A DNA stretch of 43,122 nucleotides from Terriglobia bacterium (GCA_016650235.1 JAENWC010000197.1:1-43122); one strand, 5' to 3'; positions 9,209 through 18,597 are shown, counted from the stretch's first letter. The notes: generated from the sequence alone by a model not told the origin. Numbers and translations: made by a program.

Positions 9209-11395
9209 TCAGACGGCGTTTGTTTCCACAGCCGGCAGCTTAAAACGGCTGACGGACTGGTTGAGCTCGGCGGCAAGATGGGTGAGTGAGCGAATCTTGT
9301 CGGCGGCCTGCTTGGCGCCTTCGGCGGTGAGTTGGGTCACCGAGGAGATGCCGGTCACGTTGCGGGATACAAACTCGGACCCTTCGGCCTGCTGTTTGGA
9401 CACATCGGAAATGGAGCGCACCAGTTCCGAGATGCGCTTGGACACTTCCATGATCTGACCCAGGCGAAGCCCGGCTTCATTGGCGAGCTGAGAACCGGCC
9501 ACCACCTCGCGCGTTGTGTCTTCCATTGCGGAAATGGCCTCTTTGGTGTCGCCCTGGACCGACTGTATGATGCTGGTGATGCGCTGTGTGGATTGAGCGG
9601 CTTGTTCGGCAAGCCGTTCTACTTCTTCGGCGACGACCGCGAATCCTCGTCCGGCCTCGCCGGCCATGGCCGCCTGTATGGAGGCGTTGAGCGCAAGAAT
9701 GCTGGTCCGGTCGGCGATGTCGCTGATGAGCTGCGAGATTTCACCGATTTCCTGCGAGCTTTCTCCAAGGCGCTTGATGCGTTTGGAAGTCTCCTGCACC
9801 TGCCCGCGAATACTGTTCATTCCTTCAATGGTTTTGTGCACCGACAGGGAGCCTTGCTGCGCGCTGAACAGGGCCTGCTCGGCGACGACGGCGGCGGAGT
9901 TGGCCGTGGATGCCACATGTTGAATGGAGGTGGCCATTTCCCCGATGGCCTCGGAGGCTTCGACAATCTGAACCGACTGGGATTGGCTGCCTTGCGCCAG
10001 AGACTCGGCGGTCGCCTGTACCTCCTGCGCGGACTTGGTCACCTCACGCGTGGTCTCCTGCACCGAACTGATGATCTGGCGCAGCTCGGTAAGCATGTAG
10101 TTGAAGGAGTCCGCGATGGCTCCCGTCACGTCGGCGGTGACTTCGGCTTCCTTGCTGAGGTCTCCTTCCGCCACGCCGCTGACCTCTTCGAGCAGCTTCT
10201 GAATGCTCCGCTGAATCTGATCCCGTTCGTCCTTGCTTTGAATGAGGGCGAGGGTGTTGTCAAAGGTGTTGTTGACCGAGCGGGACATCTCGCCCAATTC
10301 GTCATTGGAGCTGATCTCGACACGCGCCCCATAGTTGCCGGAACGGACCTCGGTGAACGTATTGTTGATGGCGGTGACCTGGCCGGCGATCCCGCTCGAG
10401 ACCAGGTAGACGGCGATCGCGGCGAGCAGGAGCACCACGCCGGCCAGCAACAACTGTTTATAGGTATCGGTCTGGAGAGTTTTCGCGCGCTTGGCCAACT
10501 GATCGGACAGCGTAGTGGCGGTCAGATCATAGAGGCGGAAGTATTGGTGCAGCGCCTCTTTGCCGCGGTCGCTGTAGGCGCGTACGTCCGTGAGGCCGGC
10601 CGAACCTTTAAGGAACTGCTCATTGGCGTAGTTACTGAAGACGTTGGCGGCATCCACCGTGGTGTTCATGACGGCCGAGATCTCGGATGCCACGCGCGGG
10701 TTGTACTTAATGGCGGTGAGGAGGTTGCGGCGCGTCTGTTCACCCGCCTGCTGTATCTGGCGCGTGAGGTAGGTGAGCTGGGCCGACTCCTCGGGAGTGG
10801 CTTTCTGCTTGGTGCTGACACCGTTGCCGAGGGCTAGCAGTTGTCCAACATACTCGCTGGACCAACCGAGCGTGTTGATGAGTGAATCCGCCAGGTAGAA
10901 AGTGCTCAGTTCGAAATCAGTACGAAGCTGGCTGCGTTCGCCCACCAACTGGACGTGGGCCAGCAGGTCCGCCATCATCTTGTTGTGTTGGTCCATGCTG
11001 TTTTTGGGTCCCTGCGCAAGAGCGCCGTCGCGAATCGCGGGCCAGCCATTCTTGATATGAGCCCAGGATTCGGCGGTCCGCCACGCGGCGCCGTACTTGC
11101 CTTCCACCGCGCCGACCGACTTGATGTTCAACTCGATCTGATCCTGCATGGCGAGGAGTTCCTCTCTGGACTGCGTGTCCCCGCCCAGCACGGCTGCGGC
11201 GGCGGCCCGGTGGTGCGGGACATTCTCAAGCAGGCTGCGGACCTGGGTGAGGTACTCGAGGCCCGCCAATTCATTTTTCGTAGCGTTGATCTGCCGGTTC
11301 TGTGACTGTACGAACAGGAAAACCAAGGCCACCACGGGGACGCCCATCAAGAAAGCAATCAAACTGAGCTTGTGCCAAATTCTGAACTTAAACAT
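9209..11395 (-). CDS. Methyl-accepting chemotaxis protein, PilJ-like
   Basis: Inner-membrane receptor of 728 residues. Helix 1 spans about 11-29. A mostly helical periplasmic sensor (about 30-312) is followed by helix 2 at about 315-335. A HAMP domain (336-385) precedes a second HAMP-like segment (395-440, with the GDLSKEAEV stretch). The long coiled-coil signalling domain has its hairpin tip around 562-592 (LALNASIQAAMAGEAGRGFAVVAEE). That tip differs slightly from the usual chemotaxis consensus, as in PilJ-type receptors. GGAGGG lies about 11 bases before the ATG. It sits between the CheW and CheA genes, as in Pil-Chp clusters. No CheR or CheB lies in the cluster, so adaptation by methylation would need enzymes from elsewhere. 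Confidence 0.9.
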   Translation of the reverse strand: MFKFRIWHKLSLIAFLMGVPVVALVFLFVQSQNRQINATKNELAGLEYLTQVRSLLENVPHHRAAAAAVLGGDTQSREELLAMQDQIELNIKSVGAVEGKYGAAWRTAESWAHIKNGWPAIRDGALAQGPKNSMDQHNKMMADLLAHVQLVGERSQLRTDFELSTFYLADSLINTLGWSSEYVGQLLALGNGVSTKQKATPEESAQLTYLTRQIQQAGEQTRRNLLTAIKYNPRVASEISAVMNTTVDAANVFSNYANEQFLKGSAGLTDVRAYSDRGKEALHQYFRLYDLTATTLSDQLAKRAKTLQTDTYKQLLLAGVVLLLAAIAVYLVSSGIAGQVTAINNTFTEVRSGNYGARVEISSNDELGEMSRSVNNTFDNTLALIQSKDERDQIQRSIQKLLEEVSGVAEGDLSKEAEVTADVTGAIADSFNYMLTELRQIISSVQETTREVTKSAQEVQATAESLAQGSQSQSVQIVEASEAIGEMATSIQHVASTANSAAVVAEQALFSAQQGSLSVHKTIEGMNSIRGQVQETSKRIKRLGESSQEIGEISQLISDIADRTSILALNASIQAAMAGEAGRGFAVVAEEVERLAEQAAQSTQRITSIIQSVQGDTKEAISAMEDTTREVVAGSQLANEAGLRLGQIMEVSKRISELVRSISDVSKQQAEGSEFVSRNVTGISSVTQLTAEGAKQAADKIRSLTHLAAELNQSVSRFKLPAVETNAV

Positions 11396-11454
11396 ACAAA
11401 ATCATCCCTCCATGATCGATCACCGGCCCGGCCTAACGGTCGCGGTCCGGCGCA

Positions 11455-12474
11455 CTACACTAATTCCGCCAGCTCTTTACTTCCAAAGAGGCGGTCCAAA
11501 TCCAAGATTCCCAGTTGCCTGTCACGATGCAGCCCGGTGGCCGACACCAGGTCTTCCAGCCGTATCCCGCCGGTTTGCCCATTGGGCACCGGGTTGCTGC
11601 ACGCGAGCAGCGTCCGGTCGAGCCATGCGATGCCCGCCAGACCGTCCACCACAATTGCTGTACCACCGGCGCCATCCTTGGAACGGATGATCACCATGCG
11701 CCCGCTGGAGGTGGAGTCGAGTCCCATCAGGAGCCGCAGGTCCACCAGCGGAAGCACTTCGCCACGGAGATTGATGACTCCGGGAACGAAGGCTGGCGCC
11801 AGTGGAACGGTGGTGACGAGAGGCATCCGGCCGGCTTCCAGAACACGGCGGATGGAGATGCCGTATTGCTGGCCTCCGAGGCGCACAACAACGAAGCCAT
11901 CCTTGCCGGCCACGCCACCGCCGGAACCGCGCTGCTGAATCCCCTGGTACATACTCCGCACCAATTCCAGCAAGCCTTCGTTCCTTTGCGCGCGCGTCCG
12001 GGCCGCCAGCGCCAGCTTGCGGGCAGTTTCCGGCTCGGGGGCCGGCTCCTCCCCGGCTGCTGCGAAATCGGACACCAATTCAGTGGCCGCTACCGGACTC
12101 TCCGGCTCTTCCCGCCAATCTGCTTCGGCCGTATCGAGATCCACCGGAGCGAACCCGTCTTTTACTATCCCTGGCGGGCTGGGGGCTATTGGGTCCAGGC
12201 TTGCTTCCGAAGCCTCCAGCGCCGTGGCTTCCGACAGTCGTGCCAGGGTGGATTCAATCGCAGGCACGGGGTGCATTCCCATCGATTCGGGTTGCGCCGC
12301 GGCCTGTTGTTCCGAGCAGTCGACGGTAGCCTGATCTTGGTCCTGAGCCTCCAGTGGAACTTCATCCTCATCTTCCCACTGGTTAAGAAGATCGGCCAGG
12401 AGCCCGCCCAGAGCATTATCGCCGGGAGCCGGATTTGCGGTGCATTCTAAATAATCCCCGTCGGCCATTGCCAT
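11455..12474 (-). CDS. CheW-domain coupling protein with long acidic N-terminal extension (PilI-like)
   Basis: Scaffold that links receptor to kinase. Of 339 residues, only about 190-335 form the CheW domain (GQQYGISIRRVLE, FVPGVINLRGEVLPLVDLR). The first 150 residues are acidic, low in predicted structure and rich in Glu, Asp, Gln and Ala, unlike the usual 160-residue CheW. They may act as a flexible tether or interaction arm. The ATG is 6 bases after the stop of the preceding receiver gene, and the AAGGA site overlaps that stop, indicating coupled translation. A second ATG two codons on is equally possible. Confidence 0.88.
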   Translation of the reverse strand: MAMADGDYLECTANPAPGDNALGGLLADLLNQWEDEDEVPLEAQDQDQATVDCSEQQAAAQPESMGMHPVPAIESTLARLSEATALEASEASLDPIAPSPPGIVKDGFAPVDLDTAEADWREEPESPVAATELVSDFAAAGEEPAPEPETARKLALAARTRAQRNEGLLELVRSMYQGIQQRGSGGGVAGKDGFVVVRLGGQQYGISIRRVLEAGRMPLVTTVPLAPAFVPGVINLRGEVLPLVDLRLLMGLDSTSSGRMVIIRSKDGAGGTAIVVDGLAGIAWLDRTLLACSNPVPNGQTGGIRLEDLVSATGLHRDRQLGILDLDRLFGSKELAELV

Positions 12475-12480
12475 GAATCC

Positions 12481-12849
12481 TTATTGGTACAGGTGCCGTT
12501 TTACGCTTGCCAGCAGATCCTTGGGCTGGTACGGTTTGGTCAAATACTCGTCAGCGCCTTGCTTGAGCCCCCAATAGCGATCGCTGTCCTGCGTCTTGCT
12601 GGTCACCAGGATCACTTTGATATCTTTGGTGCCCGGGGCTGTCTTGATTTGCCTGCAGACCTGAAAACCGTTCTTCTTCGGAAGAATCACATCCAATACG
12701 ATCAAGTCGGGTCTGTGCTGTTCGGCCTGCTCCAAGGCTTGCTCCCCGTCGGCAGCCGTGAGAATCTGGCAGCCGGATCCCTCCAGGGCCAACTGCATCA
12801 GCTTCAACTCAGAGGGGCTGTCATCGACAATCAAAATGGTCCTCGGCAT
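12481..12849 (-). CDS. Single-domain response regulator (PilH/CheY-like)
   Basis: A 122-residue stand-alone receiver with no output domain. The acidic pair is in ILIVDDSP, the phospho-acceptor is Asp53 in IVLDVILPKKNG, and the conserved Thr/Ser and Lys are in LVTSKT and YLTKPYQP. I chose the ATG at 12847-12849, preceded by GAGAGGA. It lies 13 bases past the stop of the upstream gene; a longer frame (to 12942) would overlap that gene by 80 bases and add non-conserved residues. In Pil-Chp systems such a protein is a CheA phosphorylation target that steers pilus motors or acts as a phosphate sink. Confidence 0.9.
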   Translation of the reverse strand: MPRTILIVDDSPSELKLMQLALEGSGCQILTAADGEQALEQAEQHRPDLIVLDVILPKKNGFQVCRQIKTAPGTKDIKVILVTSKTQDSDRYWGLKQGADEYLTKPYQPKDLLASVKRHLYQ

Positions 12850-12862
12850 CTGTCGTCCTCTC

Positions 12863-13990
12863 TCAATTCCTGACTGGCTCCACCTTGATATACCTCTGTA
12901 CCGTCCGGCTGAGTTGTTCATCCTCAAACGGTTTGGTGACATAGTCGGAGGCTCCGGCCAATTTACCTTTCACCTTGTCGAAAAATCCATCGTTACCGGA
13001 GAGCATAACGACGGGAATATGTTTTGTGTAGCCATCTTGCTTGATAAGCTTGCAAATTTGATAGCCATCCATGTGCGGCATTGTGATATCGAGCAGGATC
13101 AATCCAGGGATCTGTTCATGCAGCCGCGCCAGGGCCTGCATGCCGTCCGACGCCGTCAGCACGCGGTATCCCTTCCTTTCCAGCATGATGGTAAGAATCC
13201 TGCGCAGCGTGGTGCTGTCATCAACGGCCATGATCAAGGGGCGGCTTTCCAGCTTTTTGACCGCGATGCGCAAAGCCGTATCCGTTGGATTATGGCCGGC
13301 GGCTTTTCTGAGCCAGGGCAGGGCCTCGGCCGAACGGTTCAGGTTGAGCAGAACCCGCGCCAGATTCAGGAAGGATTCAGATCCGGTCTCGGCCGCTGCT
13401 TTCTTTTCCAGTTGTTCCGCAATCGGGAGAAGCACTTTTTCATTTACTCCCCGATTTTCCGCTACCGCCTGCAGATCATCCAAACCAAGCAGGCAGCCGC
13501 AGTGATTGCAGCGTTTCTGCGGTTGCGGGGCCTCGCTACCGCAGAGCGGGCAGCTCCATCCGCGCCGCAGCATTTCCCGGAACTCGATCACGCGCCCGGC
13601 CGGCGTAGGGGCGGCCCTGAAAACCAGATCCGGCGCTGTGGTTGATTCGTGCACATGGTTCGGAGCGGCATCCGGGGGTCTTTGCTGGGCTTGGGGCTTG
13701 CTTTGCGTGGGGTTGAGGCGATACACAGCCAGTGTATTGGCCGCCTGCTGATTTAACGGGTTGACGGAAAGAACGCGCTCCAGATAATTGTTGGCTTCCT
13801 CAGGCGAGTCTGCTAAGGCGGCGGCCCACAGCAGGGCCTGCTCGTTGTCCGGTTCGTCCTGCAGAAGCTCCAGGACTTGAGTTCTTGCCAGCGCCTTTTG
13901 GCCAAGGCGCGTTGCCGAGACGATCTCCCGCATGCGTATCCTGCTCTGTGCGGTTGCCGCTTTTTGCACGGCTGCTCCACGAAAGTTCAT
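12863..13990 (-). CDS. TPR / zinc-ribbon / receiver-domain response regulator (PilG position)
   Basis: First gene of the chemosensory operon, 375 residues. Residues about 20-95 look like tetratricopeptide helices (LEDs of the type 'ALLWAAALADSPEEA'). A zinc-ribbon follows, with Cys147-x2-Cys150 and Cys161-x2-Cys164. About 200-245 is another TPR-like pair. Residues 250-375 are a receiver domain with Asp301 in ILLDITMPHMDG and Lys in VTKPFEDE. The receiver suggests it is phosphorylated by the CheA hybrid; the other parts suggest protein contacts rather than DNA binding. Start uncertain: ATG at 13990, or Met20 at 13933, which has an AGCAGGA site and begins nearer the first TPR helix. Confidence 0.8.
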   Translation of the reverse strand: MNFRGAAVQKAATAQSRIRMREIVSATRLGQKALARTQVLELLQDEPDNEQALLWAAALADSPEEANNYLERVLSVNPLNQQAANTLAVYRLNPTQSKPQAQQRPPDAAPNHVHESTTAPDLVFRAAPTPAGRVIEFREMLRRGWSCPLCGSEAPQPQKRCNHCGCLLGLDDLQAVAENRGVNEKVLLPIAEQLEKKAAAETGSESFLNLARVLLNLNRSAEALPWLRKAAGHNPTDTALRIAVKKLESRPLIMAVDDSTTLRRILTIMLERKGYRVLTASDGMQALARLHEQIPGLILLDITMPHMDGYQICKLIKQDGYTKHIPVVMLSGNDGFFDKVKGKLAGASDYVTKPFEDEQLSRTVQRYIKVEPVRN

Positions 13991-14188
13991 GATGTGCGAA
14001 CCTGCCAGCGGCCCCAGCAGAACCGGAAGATGGCACTAGCACCAGCCAACCGGTAGGGCTACCTCGGCTAATTTATTGTGAGCAATGACCCTTGCCCGTA
14101 TCACTACGGCAGAACCCTCATGTTCCATGCCGATGTTACTTAGAGCGTTGGAAGGGCGGGAGCGACGGCAATGTTCTGCTCACGCCAA

Positions 14189-14907
14189 TCAGCGCCGGGG
14201 CGAGGCGGCCAGGCCCCAGAGTGCGCCGGGCAGCGACTGATTCCACTCGGCCGCTTTTCCCAGGAACACGTCGAACCCGCATCGCCAGAAGCGCAAAGGG
14301 CGCTCGACGCGCCACCAAACCCCAGAGGAACACGAGGCTTAGGTTCGCGGCGGGCAGCTCCGTTTTGCGCGTGTTCCTTAAAAGCCCCAGTAGGCCCAAC
14401 TCATGCCTTGCCGCTCGGCGGTTCGGTCTACGAATGCGGTCCAGCGTACCCGCGACGGCATATCGGCGGCCTGGTAGACGCCGAACTCGCCCAGGTACAG
14501 GAGCCGGCGGTTTTTCCGGCTCCAGGCGGCGACGCGGGCGAAGTCGTCTTCCACCGCCTTCGCATCTTCCGCGCTCGCCGTCCAGTGGACGTCCTTGTGG
14601 ATGCGCCCCCTCGACCACGGCGCTTGCTGGTGAGTGAACGGGTGGGTCATAGTAGTGGACTTCCACGATGGAATTCGTCTCGACTTCCGGCATTCGCAGC
14701 TGCTCGAGTGTATTGAAGCCGCCCCCGTTCGCCGTGGCGGCCAGAATCGTGCGGGACGGGTTGGCCTTACGCAACAGCGGTATCGCTTCCGCCAATAGCC
14801 GGGTCTTCCTGGCTCATCTTGCGCCCGGTAAAACGACGGAGGCCTGTTTTTCAGGCTTTGACGGTCCAATCCACCTTCTTAAAGAACTCCGGTTGGATGG
14901 TGAACGG
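14189..14907 (-). pseudogene. Decayed glycoside hydrolase family 5 (cellulase-like) gene
   Basis: Pieces of one GH5 protein lie in order on the minus strand but in different frames. (a) 14907 downward: PFTIQPEFFKKVDWTVKA then a stop. (b) From about 14800: LLAEAIPLLRKANPSRTI ... NSIVEVHYYDP. (c) After a frameshift near 14645: PFTHQQAPW ... VAAWSRKNRRLLYLGEFGVY ... SWAYWGF, stop at 14378. (d) In yet another frame, ending at 14189: CGFDVFLGKAAEWNQSLPGALWG. Compared with intact GH5 enzymes, the stretch between (a) and (b) is missing. It should hold about 60-80 residues, including the NEP acid/base glutamate. The nucleophile glutamate in LGEFG remains. The protein cannot be made; assignment to GH5 is from recognised family motifs. 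Confidence 0.75.
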
Positions 14908-14936
14908 CGCTTAGGCGCTTAGCGCGGACTTTAACA

Positions 14937-15803
14937 TTAGTGAAGTGCGCCTTCCTGAATGACGCCGTTCAAGGCGCGCAGGAAGGCGGTCAGCGCTTTC
15001 TTCTCCCCGGCCGCCAGTCGAAGCGGGCGGATTTCGGAATCCAGGTGCGGGTTGGGCCTGCCGCCGCCGTCATAGAAATCGACCACATCTTCCAGCGTTG
15101 CAAGGCTACCGTCGTGCATGTAGGGTGCGGTGCGAGCGATCTCGCGCAGCGTTGGCGTTTTGAAATTGCCAAGGCCCGCGCCTTCGTCGGCGAGCCGGCC
15201 GTCACGCCAGGCGATGCCGGTGTTATGCAGCTTCTCGTCGGTGAAGTTCGGCCCAACATGACAGGCTGTGCAGTTGCCTTTGCCGCGAAAGATCTGAAGG
15301 CCGAGTTGCTGCTCGCGCGAGAGCGTGTTGCGGTCGCCGTTGATGTAGCGGTCGTAGGGGGCGTCGCCGGAGAGGATGGAGCGGACGAAGCTGGCGAGGG
15401 CGCGGGAGATTTCCTCGGGCGGCAGATTGACTCGGGCGGCTGCTTCCGGGAGTGTCAGATCCATTTCGTTGGGGTCCTCGATGGGTTTGAGGACCTGCGC
15501 TTCCAAAGTCGTGAGGCGGCCGTCCCAGAAGAAGAGGCGGCCGTAGCCTCGGTTGATGAGAGCCGGAGAATTGCGGTGTCCCTGGCGGCCCGCGATTCCC
15601 ACTGCGACGGGACTGTCGTCGGAGAAGGCGCGATCGGGGTCATGGCAGGAGGAGCAGGAGATGGTGCCATCGCGGGAGAGACGGCGGTCGAAGAACAACC
15701 GCCGCCCTTGCTCGATGTTTTCGATAGTGAGCGGGTTGTCCTCCGGGGTTGGGAGGTAGAGGTCCAGCCCCAGAGGAATGGCGACGGTCAGTAAAAGCAG
15801 CAT
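14937..15803 (-). CDS. Di-haem cytochrome c peroxidase / MauG-family protein
   Basis: Exported di-haem c-type protein of 288 residues, expected to reduce peroxide or oxidise a partner in the periplasm. The start ATG (15801-15803) shares one base with the stop of the propeller gene (TAATG), so translation is coupled. A longer upstream frame to 16031 is spurious. Residues 1-15 are a hydrophobic export signal. Haem sites are C50-S-S-C53-H54 and C178-T-A-C181-H182. Family segments include FFWDGR, QVLKPIEDPNEM and YMHDGSL, whose Met is the usual axial ligand. It is the last gene of a kinase-regulator-propeller-peroxidase operon. Confidence 0.9.
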   Translation of the reverse strand: MLLLLTVAIPLGLDLYLPTPEDNPLTIENIEQGRRLFFDRRLSRDGTISCSSCHDPDRAFSDDSPVAVGIAGRQGHRNSPALINRGYGRLFFWDGRLTTLEAQVLKPIEDPNEMDLTLPEAAARVNLPPEEISRALASFVRSILSGDAPYDRYINGDRNTLSREQQLGLQIFRGKGNCTACHVGPNFTDEKLHNTGIAWRDGRLADEGAGLGNFKTPTLREIARTAPYMHDGSLATLEDVVDFYDGGGRPNPHLDSEIRPLRLAAGEKKALTAFLRALNGVIQEGALH

Positions 15804-17845
15804 TACTTGATGGCGGTCAGCGTAGGGAGGAAGTTCTCCATGGCCCACACTTCTGATTTCGGCTCTCCGGCGTTGAATACGATCCGCTGGCCATCGGGAT
15901 GAAGACGGAGGAGCCGCATGTTGAACATGGTCAGGTCCAACTTCTCGGGCTTGCCGCCCTCGGTGGAGATGCGCCAGAGTTCGGAGTTGCGCGCACGCGC
16001 AAAAACCAAGCCGCGACCATCTGGCTCCCAATCCAGCACCTGGCCCGAGATGTCAGGGAGGGCGATGATTTGGCGCGGCTCGCCTCCGCGGGCAGGCATC
16101 ACATAAATTGCCGTAGACTTCGATTCCAGTTGCGAGACCAACAAGGCTAGTTGCGAGCCGTCCCGCGACAAGGTCCAGTAGTTGATGAATAGGCGCCCAG
16201 CCGGGAGGAGTTCCTCCTCGCGGCCCGTTTCCCTGTCACGCACGATGGCCCGGCTTGAGCGGTAGTAAAGCAACCGGCCATCTGGAGAGGGCAGAGGATG
16301 TCTGAAATCTTCGCCCGTCGCCACGATTGGGGTAAGCGTGCCAAGGGTGGCATCTATTTGAAAGATCCCCTTGCGTCCCTTGCCGTCCGTACCCCACAGA
16401 AAGAGCGCTTGGCCATCCGGGGACCATCGCAGCCCTCCGATGTACGCAAGTTCGGGCCTCAACTCCTTTTCCTGGCCGGTGTCGAGCGTGAGAACGCAGA
16501 CGACTGTGGATCCTGGTGTGTTCAAAAAACTCCGCCTCGAAAAGTATGCTAAATGGCGGCCGTCCGGCGACCAATCGGGCGAACCGTTAAATCCGGTGAA
16601 GTGCTCCGAAACGCTTTTCAGCGGTTCTTGCAGCTTGCGTGTGGCCCAGTCCAGCTTGCCAATATAGACATTGATATTGCCAATCATGAGGCCGTAGAAG
16701 AGAGAACCTGACCGGGTAAACGCCATCGGAGCCATCCGGCCAATATCAGCCTTAATCAGATCCGGAGGCCGCTGTGCCTTTCCATCCATAGTGGTAAGCC
16801 ATGCGCCCATGGCTCCCGTGCGATCACTGGCGAATAGGATTCCCTTTCCGTCTGGCGTCCAGACGGGAGAAGCATCGTTGGCCGGATGCTGCACCACCGT
16901 GGATTCCCGGCTGCCATCGGCGGCCAATACAAAAATGTCACGCTCAGGGGAGTCCTCCTTTGGGGGAAAATCGTAGGCGATGTAACGGCCGTTGGGAGAT
17001 AAGCTCATCTTCATGGGGGCGCGCCAGTCGAACGATTTCAGAATGCGCGCGGAGCCATCCGCCACCGAGACCATCGCGATCTGGTGAGTTCGATCCTTCC
17101 TCCTCATGAGCGCCAGAATTTGTTTCCCATCCGCCGACCAATCGGCGGGCTGGATGTAATCGATGTCGCCGTCGCGATAGAGGATGCGAGGCTTGGAGAC
17201 TTCCGTGCCAGCAGCCGCGGAGACAATCCGAAGCTCCCAGGATTGCTGGCTTGGGGCATTGAACCAGGCGTAGGCGACCTGCTTGCCATCTGGAGAAAAC
17301 GAGGAGTACAAGGCAAACTCCTCGGACGCACTCCAAGGTCCCTTGTTCGTCAGACGGCGATTCTCGCTGGTGGTCAGATCGCGGATAGCCAGATCGCCAG
17401 TGCTCCAGTCTACAAACGAGAGATAGCGGCCATCCGGAGATGGCGCGCCCTCTGTATCCAGGGCGGGAGCCCATACTTGCCGTACCACAATGCCGGCACC
17501 CTTCGCCGCAGCGCTGCCCAGCCGCGCGCGGGCCGTCGTCACCGCTTCCTTCTGGTCCGCGAACTCGCGCACCACGCGCTCATAGATCTTGCGCGACTCG
17601 GCATCGCCGAGCTTCGCGTAACATTCCGCCATCCGCACCAGCGCCTTTGCGGCAATCACGCGATCGCTGCCTTGGGCGATCTTCTTGTATTGCTCGATCG
17701 CCCCTTTCAGGTCGCCCTTCACGGTTTCCGTTTCCATGGCTGCGCGCAGCGCAACCTCCGGCTTCATTTGCGCAGGCGCCGCCACCGGTAATGCCAACAG
17801 CGTTCCGAGCAGCGCCGTTGCAATCCGCATTCTTGTCTGTTTCAT
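15803..17845 (-). CDS. Secreted TolB-like PD40 beta-propeller protein with N-terminal TPR-like region
   Basis: Exported protein of 680 residues. I chose the ATG at 17843-17845, with GGAGG 8 bases upstream; it begins with a clear signal peptide ending near PVAAPAQ. Residues about 30-115 form TPR-like helices (KGDLKGAIEQYKK, AECYAKLGD). The rest holds about eleven PD40 repeats of the type xPDGxxLxF (SPDGRYLSF, SPDGKQVAY, TPDGKGILF, SPDGRHLAY, HPDGQRIVF and others), enough for one or two propellers. Such proteins are scaffolds or sensors at the envelope; no catalytic residues are evident. It lies 77 bases after the OmpR-type regulator and overlaps the peroxidase gene by one base, so these probably act together. 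Confidence 0.85.
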   Translation of the reverse strand: MKQTRMRIATALLGTLLALPVAAPAQMKPEVALRAAMETETVKGDLKGAIEQYKKIAQGSDRVIAAKALVRMAECYAKLGDAESRKIYERVVREFADQKEAVTTARARLGSAAAKGAGIVVRQVWAPALDTEGAPSPDGRYLSFVDWSTGDLAIRDLTTSENRRLTNKGPWSASEEFALYSSFSPDGKQVAYAWFNAPSQQSWELRIVSAAAGTEVSKPRILYRDGDIDYIQPADWSADGKQILALMRRKDRTHQIAMVSVADGSARILKSFDWRAPMKMSLSPNGRYIAYDFPPKEDSPERDIFVLAADGSRESTVVQHPANDASPVWTPDGKGILFASDRTGAMGAWLTTMDGKAQRPPDLIKADIGRMAPMAFTRSGSLFYGLMIGNINVYIGKLDWATRKLQEPLKSVSEHFTGFNGSPDWSPDGRHLAYFSRRSFLNTPGSTVVCVLTLDTGQEKELRPELAYIGGLRWSPDGQALFLWGTDGKGRKGIFQIDATLGTLTPIVATGEDFRHPLPSPDGRLLYYRSSRAIVRDRETGREEELLPAGRLFINYWTLSRDGSQLALLVSQLESKSTAIYVMPARGGEPRQIIALPDISGQVLDWEPDGRGLVFARARNSELWRISTEGGKPEKLDLTMFNMRLLRLHPDGQRIVFNAGEPKSEVWAMENFLPTLTAIK

Positions 17846-17922
17846 TGTTCTGCCTCCCTGCAAGCAGTGTGGAGGACGGCAGTCAATCAGCCGGTGGCAA
17901 TCCGTTAGGAGTCTGTTAATTT

Positions 17923-18597
17923 TCATGTTTCAAATCGATAACCGAGCCCGCGCACGCCGATCAGCAGTTTCGGCTCCGACGGAACAGTCTCGATCTTCTT
18001 TCGCAAGTTGAATACATGGGTGTCGACGGCGCGATCGGTGATTGCCATGCCGTGGCCCCAGGCCGCTTCAATCAATTGATCGCGGCTAAGCACCCGGCCG
18101 CGGTTGCGGAGGAAAACGCCCAGTAGGCGGAGTTCCTGTGGCGTGATGTCCACGGGCTGGCCGGACCGGAGGAGTTGCGCGCGGTCGAAGTCCACTTCAC
18201 AGTCGCCGAAACGGCAAGTCTGCTCGTTGTTCCGGGAGGTCCGGCGGAGTTGCGCGCGAATGCGGGCACGCAGTTCGCGGAGGCTGAATGGCTTGGTCAC
18301 GTAATCGTCGGCGCCGGAGTCCAGGCCGAGCTCCTTTTCGGCTTCCTGGGCGCGCGCCGTCAGGAGGATGATGGGTGTGGCAACGCCCGCGCGGCGCAAC
18401 TCGCTACAGACGTCGAAACCGTCCATCTTGGGCAACATCACGTCCAGCAGAATCAGATCCCACACGCCATCCCTGCCAAGCTGCAATGCTTGTTCACCAT
18501 CGGTGGCCACTTCGGTTTGGTATCCTTGCCGGCGCAGGTCCTCCTGCAGGCTCAGAACGATGTCCGGCTCGTCCTCGACAATCAGAATACGCGCCAC
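17923..18597 (-). CDS. OmpR/PhoB-family response regulator
   Basis: Two-component transcription factor of 224 residues. The receiver domain (1-120) has acidic Glu8-Asp9, phospho-acceptor Asp52 in LILLDVMLPKMDG and Lys in VTKPFSL. The C-terminal winged helix (about 128-222) shows LLRSGQPVDITPQE, RVLSRDQLIEAAWG and DTHVFNLRKKIE. The start is GTG, two bases after the stop of the kinase gene, so kinase and regulator are co-translated. The promoter it controls is not identifiable here; the downstream propeller and peroxidase genes are the obvious candidates. Confidence 0.93.
   Translation of the reverse strand: MARILIVEDEPDIVLSLQEDLRRQGYQTEVATDGEQALQLGRDGVWDLILLDVMLPKMDGFDVCSELRRAGVATPIILLTARAQEAEKELGLDSGADDYVTKPFSLRELRARIRAQLRRTSRNNEQTCRFGDCEVDFDRAQLLRSGQPVDITPQELRLLGVFLRNRGRVLSRDQLIEAAWGHGMAITDRAVDTHVFNLRKKIETVPSEPKLLIGVRGLGYRFET

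Noticed and set aside
9332-10837. Plus-strand open frame of 501 codons
   Set aside because: Antisense shadow of the PilJ-like receptor; glycine/leucine/histidine-rich and without family motifs.
15804-16031. N-terminal extension of the di-haem peroxidase
   Set aside because: It would overlap the propeller gene by 229 bases and hide the signal peptide that starts at 15803.
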